Assembly: GCA_964617375.1 (NCBI GenBank)
Contig: CAZTXQ010000022.1
Coordinates: forward strand, 1 to 44,901
Origin: Firm-13 sp964617375
GTDB lineage: Bacteria > Bacillota > Clostridia > Saccharofermentanales > Saccharofermentanaceae
Reading direction: 5' to 3'
Length of the DNA stretch: 44,901 nucleotides
The notes beneath the pieces were generated by a model that had not been told where the DNA came from, did not search any database, and worked only from the letters and a program-made list of their open reading frames with translations. A program made the translations under genes and the position numbers. Positions 7,561 through 16,543 of this stretch are shown here, piece by piece (within the stretch, counting starts at the first letter, position 1; each line of letters opens with the position of its first letter).

Positions 7561-9681
7561 ATGCCGGATGTAAAGATGGGGATACCATCCGGGTTTTTCG
7601 CGCAAAACGGTGTTGAGAAATCAACATCCGCAGCTTCATTGTTTTCGATGCTCGAAGAAGTTTCTCTTTTTACGTTTTCCGTCGATCCTGATACGAAGAC
7701 CTTCCGTTTTTTTAAGGAAGGAAAAGGATTTGCCTTTTCGCAAGGAATGAATTTTTCCGATTACCTGCTTCTCGTCTGTCCGGAGGATCGTTCGCGTACC
7801 GCACAGGGTTATCTCGAATTTATGAACGGTGTCCTTTCCGGCGAACAGTCCAAGACAGATTTTGTACATTCGATGATCCGCCAAAATGCCGGTCCGATAC
7901 TTCTTCATGTCTATTTGCAGCATATGACCGATGCGGATACGCCGTACATTCTCGGCTGTGCCGTCGGCCATGCGGATGTATCGGAAGGAAGAGCGATCGA
8001 GACTTTGCAGCAGAACATCATTGACAGCACTGCCGCGGTTGTCTTTGTATATGATCCGGATTTGCGGGAGATATCTTTCTCGGAAAATCTCCATAACATA
8101 CTGCCCGGGGTTCCGCTGAAATACGGCGGGGATGTCATCGATTCCATAACGCAATTTGTCTTTCCGGAGGACCGGAAACGTATGACGGAGCCGTTAAACG
8201 ATATGCTAGAGGGCAGAGCGTCACAATATTCCAGTGAGTTCCGGATTCTCGCAGGCGACCGGATCGTATGGGTCGCAAACCGGGGCAAATCGTATTATGA
8301 TACCGTCCTCCGGTCGACGAAGATCGTCGGGATGCTCATCAATTTAAATGATATGAACCAGTATCGGGAGATTACGGAGGAATCAAGCCGCCGTCACGAG
8401 ATTACCAATCTTCCGGGGCGCCGTCGTCTCAATACGGATATCGACAAAGTCATTCATGACAGAAATGTTTTTGCCGCGGCCTTGATTCTGATTGATATCA
8501 GGGAATTTCATGCGTTTAACGATCGGTTCGGTAAAGCAATGGGCGATGAGATCCTCAAAGGTTTTTCAAACCGCGTTTCCGATTATCTCCCGAGCGGCGC
8601 GTCGCTTTATCATATGAGTGTCGATACATTTGGCGTCTTGTGGCCGCATGCCTCGAGAGTTCAGGTCGAACGTTTTATGCAATTTCTTACCGCAGAGAAC
8701 AGTAAACCGCTTTCCGCCGGTTCGGAGACCGTATTTGTCAATTGTATGATGAGTGCTTCGCTTTTTCCTTCGTGCGGGAATGCGGCCGAGGAACTTCTGA
8801 TGAATGCCGAAATTACGCTTCATAAGCTAAAATCGGACAAGAATGCGAAGTTTGCGATTTTCTGTGCTTCGGATAAAAAAGAAATGACCGAGAGGCTGGA
8901 TTTTGAGCTTCAGCTTACGAAATCCATACGAGACACGCGTGAGAACTTTATTCTTTACTATCAGCCCCTGATATCGGCAGACGGAGGCCGGCTGGCCGGA
9001 GCGGAAGCCCTGATGCGATGGATATCGCCGGAACGCGAGATTATCAGCCCCGAAAAGGTTATTGCGGGCCTGATAGCGACCGGACATATGGACAACGTCG
9101 GAGCATGGGTGCTGGAAAGCGGTATCCGCCAAATGAGCGAATGGCTGTGTTCCGGGGTGGATCCCGATTTCTTTCTTCACATCAACATCACGGCCGAGGA
9201 CCTGATGTGCGCCGACTATTCGGCCCGCGTTCTGTCTCTATTACGAAAATACAGCCTGCCGTCCCGCAATCTCATACTGGAAATTACCGAGTCTTCCCTG
9301 ATGAAGAGCATATCAATCTGCAGAAAGAATCTTGTGAATTTGCGAAAAATGGGCGTCCGGATATCGCTCGATGATTTCGGAAGCGGGTATTCCTCCCTGA
9401 ATTATCTGCGGGAGCTTCCCGTCGACGAAGTTAAGATCGACCGCGCCTTTATCGAGGACGTCCAGAAGGACTGTTACAACCATTCCTTTATTTCCGCCAT
9501 CGTGCTGCTTGCTCACAGCATATCCACGGAAGTCTGCATAGAAGGCGTCGAAAGCCGCGAACAGGCCAATACGGTCGCCACTTTGAATGCCGATACCTAT
9601 CAGGGCTTTTATTACGGACGTCCCGTATCGGCGGCCGATTTTGACAAATTGTATTTTCAGCAGTCCGCTTCGGTGGGTTAA
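7561..9681 (+). CDS. c-di-GMP signalling protein: PAS-like, degenerate GGDEF, intact EAL
   Basis: A probable cyclic-di-GMP phosphodiesterase, 706 residues from this start. Two PAS-like sensor regions occupy roughly residues 25-270; no membrane segment is evident. The GGDEF domain begins near ITNLPGRRRLN, but the signature site reads SVDTF at residues 353-357, so cyclase activity is not expected. The EAL domain (about 440-695) keeps the expected residues: EAL with Glu482, the Asn of HINIT, the Glu of EITES, DDFGSG with Asp604-605, the Lys of VKIDRAF, the Glu of EGVES and the terminal QGFYYGRP. The start is chosen at ATG 7561, 9 nt after GGGGGAG; ATGs at 7543 and 7555 are alternatives. It sits between rsmI and metG, where B. 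subtilis has abrB. Confidence 0.9.
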   Translation: MPDVKMGIPSGFFAQNGVEKSTSAASLFSMLEEVSLFTFSVDPDTKTFRFFKEGKGFAFSQGMNFSDYLLLVCPEDRSRTAQGYLEFMNGVLSGEQSKTDFVHSMIRQNAGPILLHVYLQHMTDADTPYILGCAVGHADVSEGRAIETLQQNIIDSTAAVVFVYDPDLREISFSENLHNILPGVPLKYGGDVIDSITQFVFPEDRKRMTEPLNDMLEGRASQYSSEFRILAGDRIVWVANRGKSYYDTVLRSTKIVGMLINLNDMNQYREITEESSRRHEITNLPGRRRLNTDIDKVIHDRNVFAAALILIDIREFHAFNDRFGKAMGDEILKGFSNRVSDYLPSGASLYHMSVDTFGVLWPHASRVQVERFMQFLTAENSKPLSAGSETVFVNCMMSASLFPSCGNAAEELLMNAEITLHKLKSDKNAKFAIFCASDKKEMTERLDFELQLTKSIRDTRENFILYYQPLISADGGRLAGAEALMRWISPEREIISPEKVIAGLIATGHMDNVGAWVLESGIRQMSEWLCSGVDPDFFLHINITAEDLMCADYSARVLSLLRKYSLPSRNLILEITESSLMKSISICRKNLVNLRKMGVRISLDDFGSGYSSLNYLRELPVDEVKIDRAFIEDVQKDCYNHSFISAIVLLAHSISTEVCIEGVESREQANTVATLNADTYQGFYYGRPVSAADFDKLYFQQSASVG

Positions 9682-9747
9682 GCGAAATTTCGCGAAAAAA
9701 AGAAAACGGAACCATGCGTTTACCGGTTAAAAATGTCCGTCCGGCGT

Positions 9748-9776
9748 TTGTAAATAGCCCCTCTATTCGTTATAAT
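9748..9776 (+). promoter_or_regulatory. metG promoter
   Basis: TTGTAA (9748-9753), a 17-nt spacer and a perfect TATAAT (9771-9776) lie 35 nt upstream of the metG start, which itself follows AAAGGGGG. Confidence 0.75.
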
Positions 9777-9810
9777 CAGTAGATATGCAGATTATAAAGG
9801 GGGTCTTTTC

Positions 9811-11757
9811 ATGACCGGGAAAAAGACGTATTACATTACCACACCCATTTACTATCCTTCGGGCAATCCTCATATCGGGCACTGCTATACGACGCTCGCA
9901 TGTGACTGTCTCGCGAGATATAAGCGAATGCAGGGATTTGATGTAATGTTTCTTACGGGGACCGACGAACACGGTCAGAAGATCGCCAAAAAGGCGCAGG
10001 AGAAGGGTGTCGAGCCACAGCAGTATGTCGACGAGATCGCGGCGAACTTCCAGCGTCTCTGGAAGCGCATCGGCATAACGAACGACCGCTTTATCCGTAC
10101 GACCGACGATTATCATGTACAGTCGGTGCAGAAGATTTTCAAAGACTTATACGACAGAGGCTATATTTATAAAGGCGAATATTCCGGCAAATACTGCCGC
10201 GAGTGCGAAGCGTTCTGGACCGAGAGTCAATTGTCCGACGGCAAATGCCCCGACTGCGGACGCGAGGTTTATGACGCGAAGGAAGAGGCGTATTTTTTCA
10301 AGATGTCGGAGTTCTCGGGTAAGCTCGAAGCACTTCTGACCGATGAGGAAAAGAATTTTCTTGAACCGCAGACCCGCGTAAATGAGATGGTCAACAATTT
10401 CATCAAACCCGGTCTTGAGGACCTCTGTGTATCGAGAACGAGCTTTACCTGGGGTGTACCCGTGACGTTTGACGACAGACATGTCGTTTACGTGTGGATT
10501 GACGCGCTCTCGAACTATATCACGGCACTCGGATACGGGAATGACCGTTACGGCGACTTTTCGAAGTACTGGCCGGCCGACGTTCATATGATGGCCAAGG
10601 AGATCGTCCGTTTCCATTCGATGATCTGGCCGGCCATGCTTATGGCACTGGACCTGCCGCTTCCTAAGAAGATCTACGGCCACGGCTGGATTACCTTTAA
10701 CGGCGCGAAAATGAGCAAATCTTTAGGAAATGTCATCGATCCGTTTGTTCTCGCCGACCGCTACGGTGTCGATGCGCTTCGCTACGATCTCTTAAGAGAG
10801 ATGCCGTTCGGCGCCGACTGTGCATTCTCGAACGAGATGATGATTCAGCGAATCAACAGCGATCTGGCCAACGACCTGGGGAACCTCGTCTCTCGTACAG
10901 TAGCGATGGCAATCAAGTACTTTGACGGAGTTCTTCCGGAAGAGCGCGTGACCGCCCCTCTGGACGAGGAACTGCTCGGTATGGCGGAATCCCTTAAGAC
11001 GGTTGTCGAGGAGAATTTCGAGAATTTTCATTTCTCCGTAGCGCTGTCCGAGATTTTCAAGGTCGTATCCAGAGCCAACAAGTACATTGACGAGACCGCG
11101 CCCTGGGTGCTCGCTAAAGATCCTTCCGAGAAGACAAGACTTGCGACGGTTCTTTACAATCTTCTCGATACGGTTCGTATCGTATCGACTCTCTTAAGTC
11201 CCGTAATGCCGTTTACAGCGCCGGAAATCGCGCGTCAGATCGGTGCGTCCGAAGAGGATATGAAGTGGGAAAATGCCGGCAGAAGAGGCGTTCTTAAGAA
11301 GAATGTGAAGGTGGAGAAGGGCGTCGTTCTTTTCCCGAGAATCGATCTCGAAAAGGAAATCGAAGAACTGAACAACATGCTCGAAAAGCCTGCTGCCGCA
11401 CCGGAGCCCGAAAAGCCGGCTGTCTCCCAGAAACCCGAGATCGCATATGACGATTTTGCCAAGCTCGATCTGAAGGCGGCCAAGGTCCTTTCCTGCGAGA
11501 AGGTCAAGAACTCCGACAAACTCCTTTGCTTTCAGCTTGACGACGGTATGGGAGGCCGTCAGGTGCTTTCCGGGATCGCACAGTATTACGATCCGGCCGA
11601 ATTAGTGGGGCGCATGGTTATTCTCGTGTCGAACTTAGGCTCGAAGAAGATCCGCGGAATGGAATCCCGCGGCATGCTCCTGTGTGCCGATTCCCCGGAT
11701 GGTTACCGTCTTCTGATGCCCGACCGCGACTGTCTCCCGGGTGCGGGGGTTTCCTGA
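9811..11757 (+). CDS. metG: Methionyl-tRNA synthetase with C-terminal tRNA-binding domain
   Basis: Charges tRNA-Met with methionine in the cytoplasm. The 648-residue protein has the class I HIGH motif in NPHIGHCYT (about residues 19-27), a zinc ribbon CREC...CPDC (about 127-148), and KMSKSLGN (about 301-308). The anticodon-binding helical domain follows, then a Pro/Ala-rich linker near 530-545 and a C-terminal EMAP/Arc1p-type tRNA-binding OB fold (DFAKLDLKAAKVLSCEKV onward) that dimerises the enzyme in homologues. The gene has a strong promoter of its own. Its stop overlaps the tatD start in TGATG, so the two are coupled, as in the metS-yabD pair of Bacilli. Confidence 0.97.
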   Translation: MTGKKTYYITTPIYYPSGNPHIGHCYTTLACDCLARYKRMQGFDVMFLTGTDEHGQKIAKKAQEKGVEPQQYVDEIAANFQRLWKRIGITNDRFIRTTDDYHVQSVQKIFKDLYDRGYIYKGEYSGKYCRECEAFWTESQLSDGKCPDCGREVYDAKEEAYFFKMSEFSGKLEALLTDEEKNFLEPQTRVNEMVNNFIKPGLEDLCVSRTSFTWGVPVTFDDRHVVYVWIDALSNYITALGYGNDRYGDFSKYWPADVHMMAKEIVRFHSMIWPAMLMALDLPLPKKIYGHGWITFNGAKMSKSLGNVIDPFVLADRYGVDALRYDLLREMPFGADCAFSNEMMIQRINSDLANDLGNLVSRTVAMAIKYFDGVLPEERVTAPLDEELLGMAESLKTVVEENFENFHFSVALSEIFKVVSRANKYIDETAPWVLAKDPSEKTRLATVLYNLLDTVRIVSTLLSPVMPFTAPEIARQIGASEEDMKWENAGRRGVLKKNVKVEKGVVLFPRIDLEKEIEELNNMLEKPAAAPEPEKPAVSQKPEIAYDDFAKLDLKAAKVLSCEKVKNSDKLLCFQLDDGMGGRQVLSGIAQYYDPAELVGRMVILVSNLGSKKIRGMESRGMLLCADSPDGYRLLMPDRDCLPGAGVS

Positions 11758-12557
11758 TGGCTTTGATCGACACGCATGCCCATATTTGCGACGAACGGTA
11801 CGCGGAGGACCTTGACGAGGTTCTCCGCCGCGCTCGCGAGGCGGGGCTTACCCGACTGATTATTGCCGCCGCAACCATGGAAGAGAGCCAAAAGGCCATT
11901 TGTACGGCCGTAGAAAAGACGACGGACGAACTTCCCGTCTGGTGTATGACAGGCGTTCATCCGCACGATGCCGACGGGTTTACGGACGGCGACTATACCC
12001 GTCTCAAAGAATGGCTGCTGGACAGAGAAAAAAACCGGATCGTCGCCTTAGGCGAGATCGGTCTTGACTTTTTTTACGATCTCTCCCAAAGAGATACGCA
12101 GATTCTCGTTTTCCAAAGGCAGCTCGAGCTGGCCTTCGAGGCGGATCTTCCGATCGTCCTGCACACGCGTGACGCTACGAAGGACACCTTGACGATTCTT
12201 GATGATTTTAAGCGAAACAAGATGCTGCGGAGCGTCCCTGGTGTCTGCCATTGTTTCTCGGGTTCCGAGGAGACGGCGGAGAAGCTTCTTCAAATGGGTT
12301 TCTATCTCGGCTTTGACGGCCCCATTACGTTTAAGAACAGCAAGAGGGCGCCATATGTCATTTCTATGACGCCGCCGGACCGCCTCCTTACCGAGACGGA
12401 CAGTCCGTATCTTACTCCGGTTCCGTATCGCGGGAAGAGGAACGAGCCGTCCTATGTCGGCCTTGTTCTCGATAAGATGGCGGAAATCAAGGGAATGGAC
12501 CGGGAGGAGATGGCCGCTGTCGTTACGGATAATGCCTGCCGGCTTTTCGGGATCTAG
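11757..12557 (+). CDS. tatD: TatD-family metal-dependent deoxyribonuclease
   Basis: A TatD/YabD-type TIM-barrel metallohydrolase, 266 residues, related to 3'-5' exonucleases acting on DNA and implicated in DNA repair. Metal ligands are visible in order: DTHAHI (about residues 5-10), GEIGLDF, the His of VLHTRDA, HCFSGS and ETDSPYL. The start is taken at ATG 11757, overlapping the metG stop by one base; an open frame continues to 11682, but those 25 residues overlap metG and are not family-like. The stop codon lies within the first unit of a short tandem repeat (12547-12611). Confidence 0.93.
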   Translation: MALIDTHAHICDERYAEDLDEVLRRAREAGLTRLIIAAATMEESQKAICTAVEKTTDELPVWCMTGVHPHDADGFTDGDYTRLKEWLLDREKNRIVALGEIGLDFFYDLSQRDTQILVFQRQLELAFEADLPIVLHTRDATKDTLTILDDFKRNKMLRSVPGVCHCFSGSEETAEKLLQMGFYLGFDGPITFKNSKRAPYVISMTPPDRLLTETDSPYLTPVPYRGKRNEPSYVGLVLDKMAEIKGMDREEMAAVVTDNACRLFGI

Positions 12558-12611
12558 CGGATCGCCCAACGGGATCTGGCGGACGTCCCAACGGGATATG
12601 GCGGACGTCGC
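12547..12611 (+). repeat. 22-nt tandem repeat at the 3' end of tatD
   Basis: Two full copies of a 22-nt unit (12557-12578 and 12579-12600, differing at a few positions) are flanked by partial copies; the upstream partial copy includes the tatD stop codon. The unit contains GCGGA and CCAACGGGAT. It is non-coding and has no obvious function. Confidence 0.7.
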
Positions 12612-12654
12612 GATGCTTCATCAATAACAAAATACCAATACGAAAAATTAAGTG

Positions 12655-12683
12655 TTGACAAGCCAAACCGTATTCGGTATACT
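12655..12683 (+). promoter_or_regulatory. Strong promoter of the tRNA cluster
   Basis: A perfect TTGACA (12655-12660), a 17-nt spacer and TATACT (12678-12683) precede tRNA-Val by 41 nt. This is the closest match to a vegetative consensus promoter in the window, as expected for a stable RNA operon. Confidence 0.88.
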
Positions 12684-12724
12684 TCCTATTGCGCTCCGGA
12701 AATGAGCGGTTCCAGTCAAGTCTT

Positions 12725-12800
12725 GGGAGCATAGCTCAGCTGGGAGAGCATCTGCCTTACAAGCAGAGGGTCACAGGTTCGAGCCCTGTTGTTCCCACCA
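12725..12800 (+). tRNA. tRNA-Val (TAC)
   Basis: A 76-nt cloverleaf including encoded CCA. The acceptor arms GGGAGCA and TGTTCCC pair with one G-U, the anticodon stem TCTGC/GCAGA encloses loop CTTACAA with anticodon TAC, and the T loop reads TTCGAGC. First gene of the three-tRNA cluster. Confidence 0.97.
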
Positions 12801-12804
12801 AAAT

Positions 12805-12881
12805 GGCGCAGTAGTTCAGTTGGTTAGAATGCCAGCCTGTCACGCTGGAGGTCGAGGGTTCGAGCCCCTTCTGCGTCGCCA
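12805..12881 (+). tRNA. tRNA-Asp (GTC)
   Basis: A 77-nt cloverleaf with encoded CCA. Acceptor GGCGCAG pairs with CTGCGTC, the anticodon stem CCAGC/GCTGG encloses CTGTCAC, giving anticodon GTC, and the T arm GAGGG/CCCCT encloses TTCGAGC. It starts 4 nt after tRNA-Val. Confidence 0.97.
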
Positions 12882-12914
12882 TAACGGACGGTCCTAAAGG
12901 ACCGTTTGTTATAT

Positions 12915-12990
<76 letters not shown>

Positions 12991-12995
12991 GAAAG

Positions 12996-13030
12996 ACCCG
13001 CGAATGCGTTAAGCATCGCGGGTTTTTTCT
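12996..13030 (+). terminator. Terminator of the tRNA cluster
   Basis: ACCCGCG and CGCGGGT plus an inner ATGC/GCAT form a stem with one bulge, followed by TTTTTTCTTTT. It ends the Val-Asp-Phe tRNA transcript. Confidence 0.88.
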
Positions 13031-13193
13031 TTTCCGCGGAAATGCGATGCTTCATAACTTGGTCCCTTAACGACCGAAACAAAACCATTTATATATAGAC
13101 ATAACCATCAACAGAGCCTTCCCTTTTTCCGGGGTTATGCGTTATAATAATTGTCCTATCAAATTTCGATTACATTCCTCAGGAGGAAACACC

Positions 13194-15965
13194 ATGCTGG
13201 ATAAGCCATATGCACATTCGAACAGTGACATCCTTTCTTCGCTGGAAACAGACGGCGAGAAGGGTCTCTCTACCGCGGAGGCGCAAAAAAGACTTCTCGA
13301 ATACGGTCCTAATACTCTCGGCGAAAAGAAGGCCACGCCTCTCTGGAAACGCTTTTTACAGCAATTCGCGGATGCGATGGTGCTGATTCTGATTGCCGCC
13401 GCCGTTTTGTCCGCTTTCATGGCTCTTCAAGAGGTCGGATTTGAGGGATGGATCGACGTTATCGTCATTCTGGCTATTGTTATCATCAATGCCGTACTCG
13501 GCGTATATCAGGAAGGCAAAGCCGATCAGGCCATTGCCGCTTTGAAAAAAATGAGTTCACCTCAGACGAAGGTTATCCGCGACGGCAAACAGCAAGTCCT
13601 CGCTTCCGATCAACTGGTTCCGGGCGATCTGGTCATTCTGGACGCGGGAGACCTTGTTGCGGCAGATATCCGCCTTCTTAAGCAGAGCTCTTTAAAAATT
13701 GAGGAAGCGTCTCTTACCGGTGAATCGGTTCCGGTCGAGAAGGATGCCGACGCTGTTTTGGGTGAGGACTGCGGCTTGGGTGACCGTGAGAATATGGCCT
13801 TTATGGGCACGGCTGTCACATACGGACGGGCGAGAGGCATCGTAGTTGGTACGGCCAACAGCACGGAACTCGGCAAAATTGCCTCGAAGCTTCAGAATAT
13901 CGACGAATCCGTTACTCCGCTCCAGAAGAATCTGAGCAGTCTCGGAAAGGTTCTCGGATTTGTCTGCATCATCGTATGCTTTATCGTATTCGCGGTCGAC
14001 GTCTTTGTGCAGCGCGAAGCCTGGGATGACGCCCTGATGACGGCGGTAAGCCTTGCCGTCGCCGCAATACCGGAAGGGCTCGCAGCGGTTGTAACCATCG
14101 TGCTGTCGATCGGTATGACCCGTATGGCCTCGAGAAACGCCATCATGAGAAAGCTTCTCGCAGTTGAGACTCTGGGCTGTGTCGATGTAATCTGCTCGGA
14201 TAAGACCGGCACGCTCACGCAGAATGAGATGACGGTCACAAAGCTCTATGACGGACAGAAGACCTATGAGGTATCCGGTATCGGATATGCGCCGGAAGGC
14301 GTGATCACCGACGAATCGGGCGAGGAGGCTATGGCGGAGGGCGTCTTGAAGAGACTGCTCCTGTCCGGACTGCTTTGCAGCGACGCCGTGATTTTTCCCA
14401 AAGAAGACGGAAAGTATTCCTGCATCGGAGATCCTACGGAAGCTTCGCTGGTCACCATGGCCGGGAAGGTCGGTTTCGTAAAGGAGATCGCCAATAAAGA
14501 ATACCCGCGTGTTTCGGAGCTGCCGTTTGATTCGGACCGGAAAATGATGACCACATACCACGGCAATATCGAACAGAACAAACTCATATCTTTTACCAAG
14601 GGCGCTCCCGACATTATTCTGGACCGCTGTGTCTCCATCATGACGGAAGACGGAGTCATTGCGCTTACCGAAGAGAAAAGAAATGAAATCCGTGTGGTCA
14701 ATCACTCGTTTGCCTCCAAAGCGCTGCGCGTTCTTGCGTTTGCTTTCAGGACCCACGAACCGGTGGATAACGCAGCGGGATATGCGGATTTCGGACATGA
14801 AACCGAGCTTGTTTTCCTGGGACTTACAGGCATGATCGATCCGGCACGTACGGAGGCCAAGGACGCGATCGCCATTTGTAAATCAGCCGGCATACGTGCC
14901 GTGATGATTACCGGCGATTATAAAGACACCGCCGTCGCCATCGCCGAGGATCTGGGGATTATGGAGGGCGGATACGAGAGCCTTTCCGGTGCGGAACTCG
15001 ATCAGGTGAGCGACGAGGAGTTAACAGCGGTATGCGAAAAAACGGCGGTCTATGCCCGTGTTTCGCCCGACCATAAGGTCAGAATTGTCTCCGCGCTTCA
15101 GAAGGACGGACATATAACGTCCATGACAGGCGACGGCGTCAACGACGCGATGGCTCTTAAAAAGGCGGATATCGGAGTGGCGATGGGCATCACGGGAACC
15201 GATGTCGCCAAGAATTCGGCCGACATGATTCTGACCGATGACAATTTTGCGACGATCGTTCACGCGATTGAAGAAGGCCGTATCATATACAGCAACATTC
15301 GCAAATTCGTCGGATTCCTCCTGTCCTGCAACGTAGGCGAGATTCTGATTATCTTCATCATCTCACTCATACCGGCATCCCTGATCCCGGGGATCGGCGT
15401 TCCGCTTACAGCGATTCAGCTTCTTTGGCTCAATCTGGTTACGGACAGCTTCCCGGCACTGGCTCTCGGCCGCGAGAAGGGCGAACCGGACATCATGAAG
15501 CAGCCTCCGAGAAAGAAATCCGAGTCGATCATCAACCGTTCGATGAAGATCAGCATTGCCGTACAGAGCCTTGCCATCTTTACCGCCGTCTTCCTGTCCT
15601 TCGTCATAGGCCTTGAGCTTGTGTTTGTAAATGACAAGGATCCTCTCTTCGGAGCGAGAACGATGGCGTTTGCAACACTGATTCTGGCCGAACTGTTCCG
15701 TGCATACAGCGCCCGTTCTGAACGTGTAAGCGTCTTTACACTCGGTATTTTCTCGAACAAATCGATGAATCTGGCCGTAGGTTTCTCGACCTTGCTGCTT
15801 CTGATGGTTATCTACATACCCGGTGTCAACAAAGTCTTTGACAACATAGCACTGCCGGCGATCGCCTGGATTCCGATTCTGGTTCTGGCGTTTCTTCCGT
15901 TCGCCGCAAGCGAGATCTATAAGGCGATTAAGACAAGAAAGAGAAACAAGTCTGAAAACGCCTGA
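13194..15965 (+). CDS. P-type ATPase, calcium-transporting (P2A-like)
   Basis: A cation-translocating P-type ATPase, 923 residues, of the P2A/SERCA-like group found in Firmicutes (YloB-type). An N-terminal cation-ATPase domain is followed by the actuator TGES in ASLTGESVP, the membrane-4 motif IPEGL that binds Ca2+ in the family, the phosphorylation site SDKTGTLTQN, the nucleotide domain (GDPTE, KGAPD) and the hinge TGDGVNDA. A C-terminal cation-ATPase domain supplies the last membrane helices. Export of Ca2+ from the cytoplasm is most likely; Mn2+ or another divalent ion cannot be excluded. The start is ATG 13194, 7 nt after AGGAGG; an upstream in-frame ATG at 13137 has no ribosome binding site and lies on a TATAAT (13143-13148) that is probably the promoter. 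Confidence 0.93.
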   Translation: MLDKPYAHSNSDILSSLETDGEKGLSTAEAQKRLLEYGPNTLGEKKATPLWKRFLQQFADAMVLILIAAAVLSAFMALQEVGFEGWIDVIVILAIVIINAVLGVYQEGKADQAIAALKKMSSPQTKVIRDGKQQVLASDQLVPGDLVILDAGDLVAADIRLLKQSSLKIEEASLTGESVPVEKDADAVLGEDCGLGDRENMAFMGTAVTYGRARGIVVGTANSTELGKIASKLQNIDESVTPLQKNLSSLGKVLGFVCIIVCFIVFAVDVFVQREAWDDALMTAVSLAVAAIPEGLAAVVTIVLSIGMTRMASRNAIMRKLLAVETLGCVDVICSDKTGTLTQNEMTVTKLYDGQKTYEVSGIGYAPEGVITDESGEEAMAEGVLKRLLLSGLLCSDAVIFPKEDGKYSCIGDPTEASLVTMAGKVGFVKEIANKEYPRVSELPFDSDRKMMTTYHGNIEQNKLISFTKGAPDIILDRCVSIMTEDGVIALTEEKRNEIRVVNHSFASKALRVLAFAFRTHEPVDNAAGYADFGHETELVFLGLTGMIDPARTEAKDAIAICKSAGIRAVMITGDYKDTAVAIAEDLGIMEGGYESLSGAELDQVSDEELTAVCEKTAVYARVSPDHKVRIVSALQKDGHITSMTGDGVNDAMALKKADIGVAMGITGTDVAKNSADMILTDDNFATIVHAIEEGRIIYSNIRKFVGFLLSCNVGEILIIFIISLIPASLIPGIGVPLTAIQLLWLNLVTDSFPALALGREKGEPDIMKQPPRKKSESIINRSMKISIAVQSLAIFTAVFLSFVIGLELVFVNDKDPLFGARTMAFATLILAELFRAYSARSERVSVFTLGIFSNKSMNLAVGFSTLLLLMVIYIPGVNKVFDNIALPAIAWIPILVLAFLPFAASEIYKAIKTRKRNKSENA

Positions 15966-15993
15966 CGGACCGTCCAATATTTGACTTCGATGC

Positions 15994-16022
15994 TTGCACG
16001 GTTAGGAACTGTATGATAGAAT
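15994..16022 (+). promoter_or_regulatory. secG promoter
   Basis: TTGCAC (15994-15999) and TAGAAT (16017-16022) are separated by 17 nt, 45 nt upstream of the secG start. Confidence 0.6.
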
Positions 16023-16067
16023 TGAGCGGATCTTAAGGATTGTACTCATGAGTTGGAGGCTTAATAG

Positions 16068-16316
16068 ATGAATGTTTTTGCGATTGTACTTGGCGTAGTC
16101 GATATTATCGTTTGTATCTCTTTGGTTCTTCTTGTAGTATTTCAGGAAGGCAACGATAAGGGGATGGGTGTTATCGGCGGCGGAGCGGATACTTTTTTCG
16201 GTAAAGAGAAGGGCAGAACGATCGATAAGAAGCTTAAGCGCTTTACATCTCTTCTGGCGATCCTTTTCGCAGTTATTACCGTAGTTCTTTATTTGATTAT
16301 TGCGAGGAATCTGTAA
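16068..16316 (+). CDS. secG: Preprotein translocase subunit SecG
   Basis: A small non-essential subunit of the SecYEG channel, 82 residues with two membrane helices (about residues 2-23 and 58-79). Between them is the conserved QEGNDKGMG...GGADTFFGKEKGRT stretch typical of SecG. The start has GGAGG at 16053-16057. The gene carries its own promoter and strong terminator, and rnr follows, an order seen widely in Firmicutes. Confidence 0.95.
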   Translation: MNVFAIVLGVVDIIVCISLVLLVVFQEGNDKGMGVIGGGADTFFGKEKGRTIDKKLKRFTSLLAILFAVITVVLYLIIARNL

Positions 16317-16347
16317 TTCACGCGAATTTCAAGTCAACGATGAAACG

Positions 16348-16383
16348 AGTGCCGGTTTGATGGATTCAGACCGGCACTTTTTT
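16348..16383 (+). terminator. Terminator after secG
   Basis: AGTGCCGGT (16348-16356) pairs with ACCGGCACT (16370-16378) around a 13-nt loop, followed by TTTTTTT. Therefore secG and rnr are transcribed separately, at least in part. Confidence 0.92.
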
Positions 16384-16487
16384 ATCGCCCCGATTTTTTT
16401 AAGAGTTTATGAAAACGCGCTAAAGACGCTTCGCGATCGGAGGGCGTCCGGCACTTCGGATCCTGACGGATTATGAGCCCGGGAATT

Positions 16488-16496
16488 TGGTATACT
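16488..16496 (+). promoter_or_regulatory. Extended -10 element for rnr
   Basis: TGG directly precedes TATACT (16491-16496), an extended -10 motif, 47 nt upstream of the rnr start. No good -35 hexamer is visible. Confidence 0.5.
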
Positions 16497-16543
16497 TAAA
16501 GGACACCCGCGAGAGAGTATGGCGCGGTATGAGGTAATCTATT

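Noticed and set aside
11682..11756. Upstream start of tatD
   Set aside because: Overlaps metG and adds 25 residues with no family similarity.
12888..12905. Terminator between tRNA-Asp and tRNA-Phe
   Set aside because: The 7-bp hairpin has only a weak T tract, and tRNA-Phe follows closely without its own promoter; probably a spacer or processing signal.
13692..14798. 368-residue minus-strand open frame inside the P-type ATPase
   Set aside because: Shadow of a gene with all P-type ATPase motifs.
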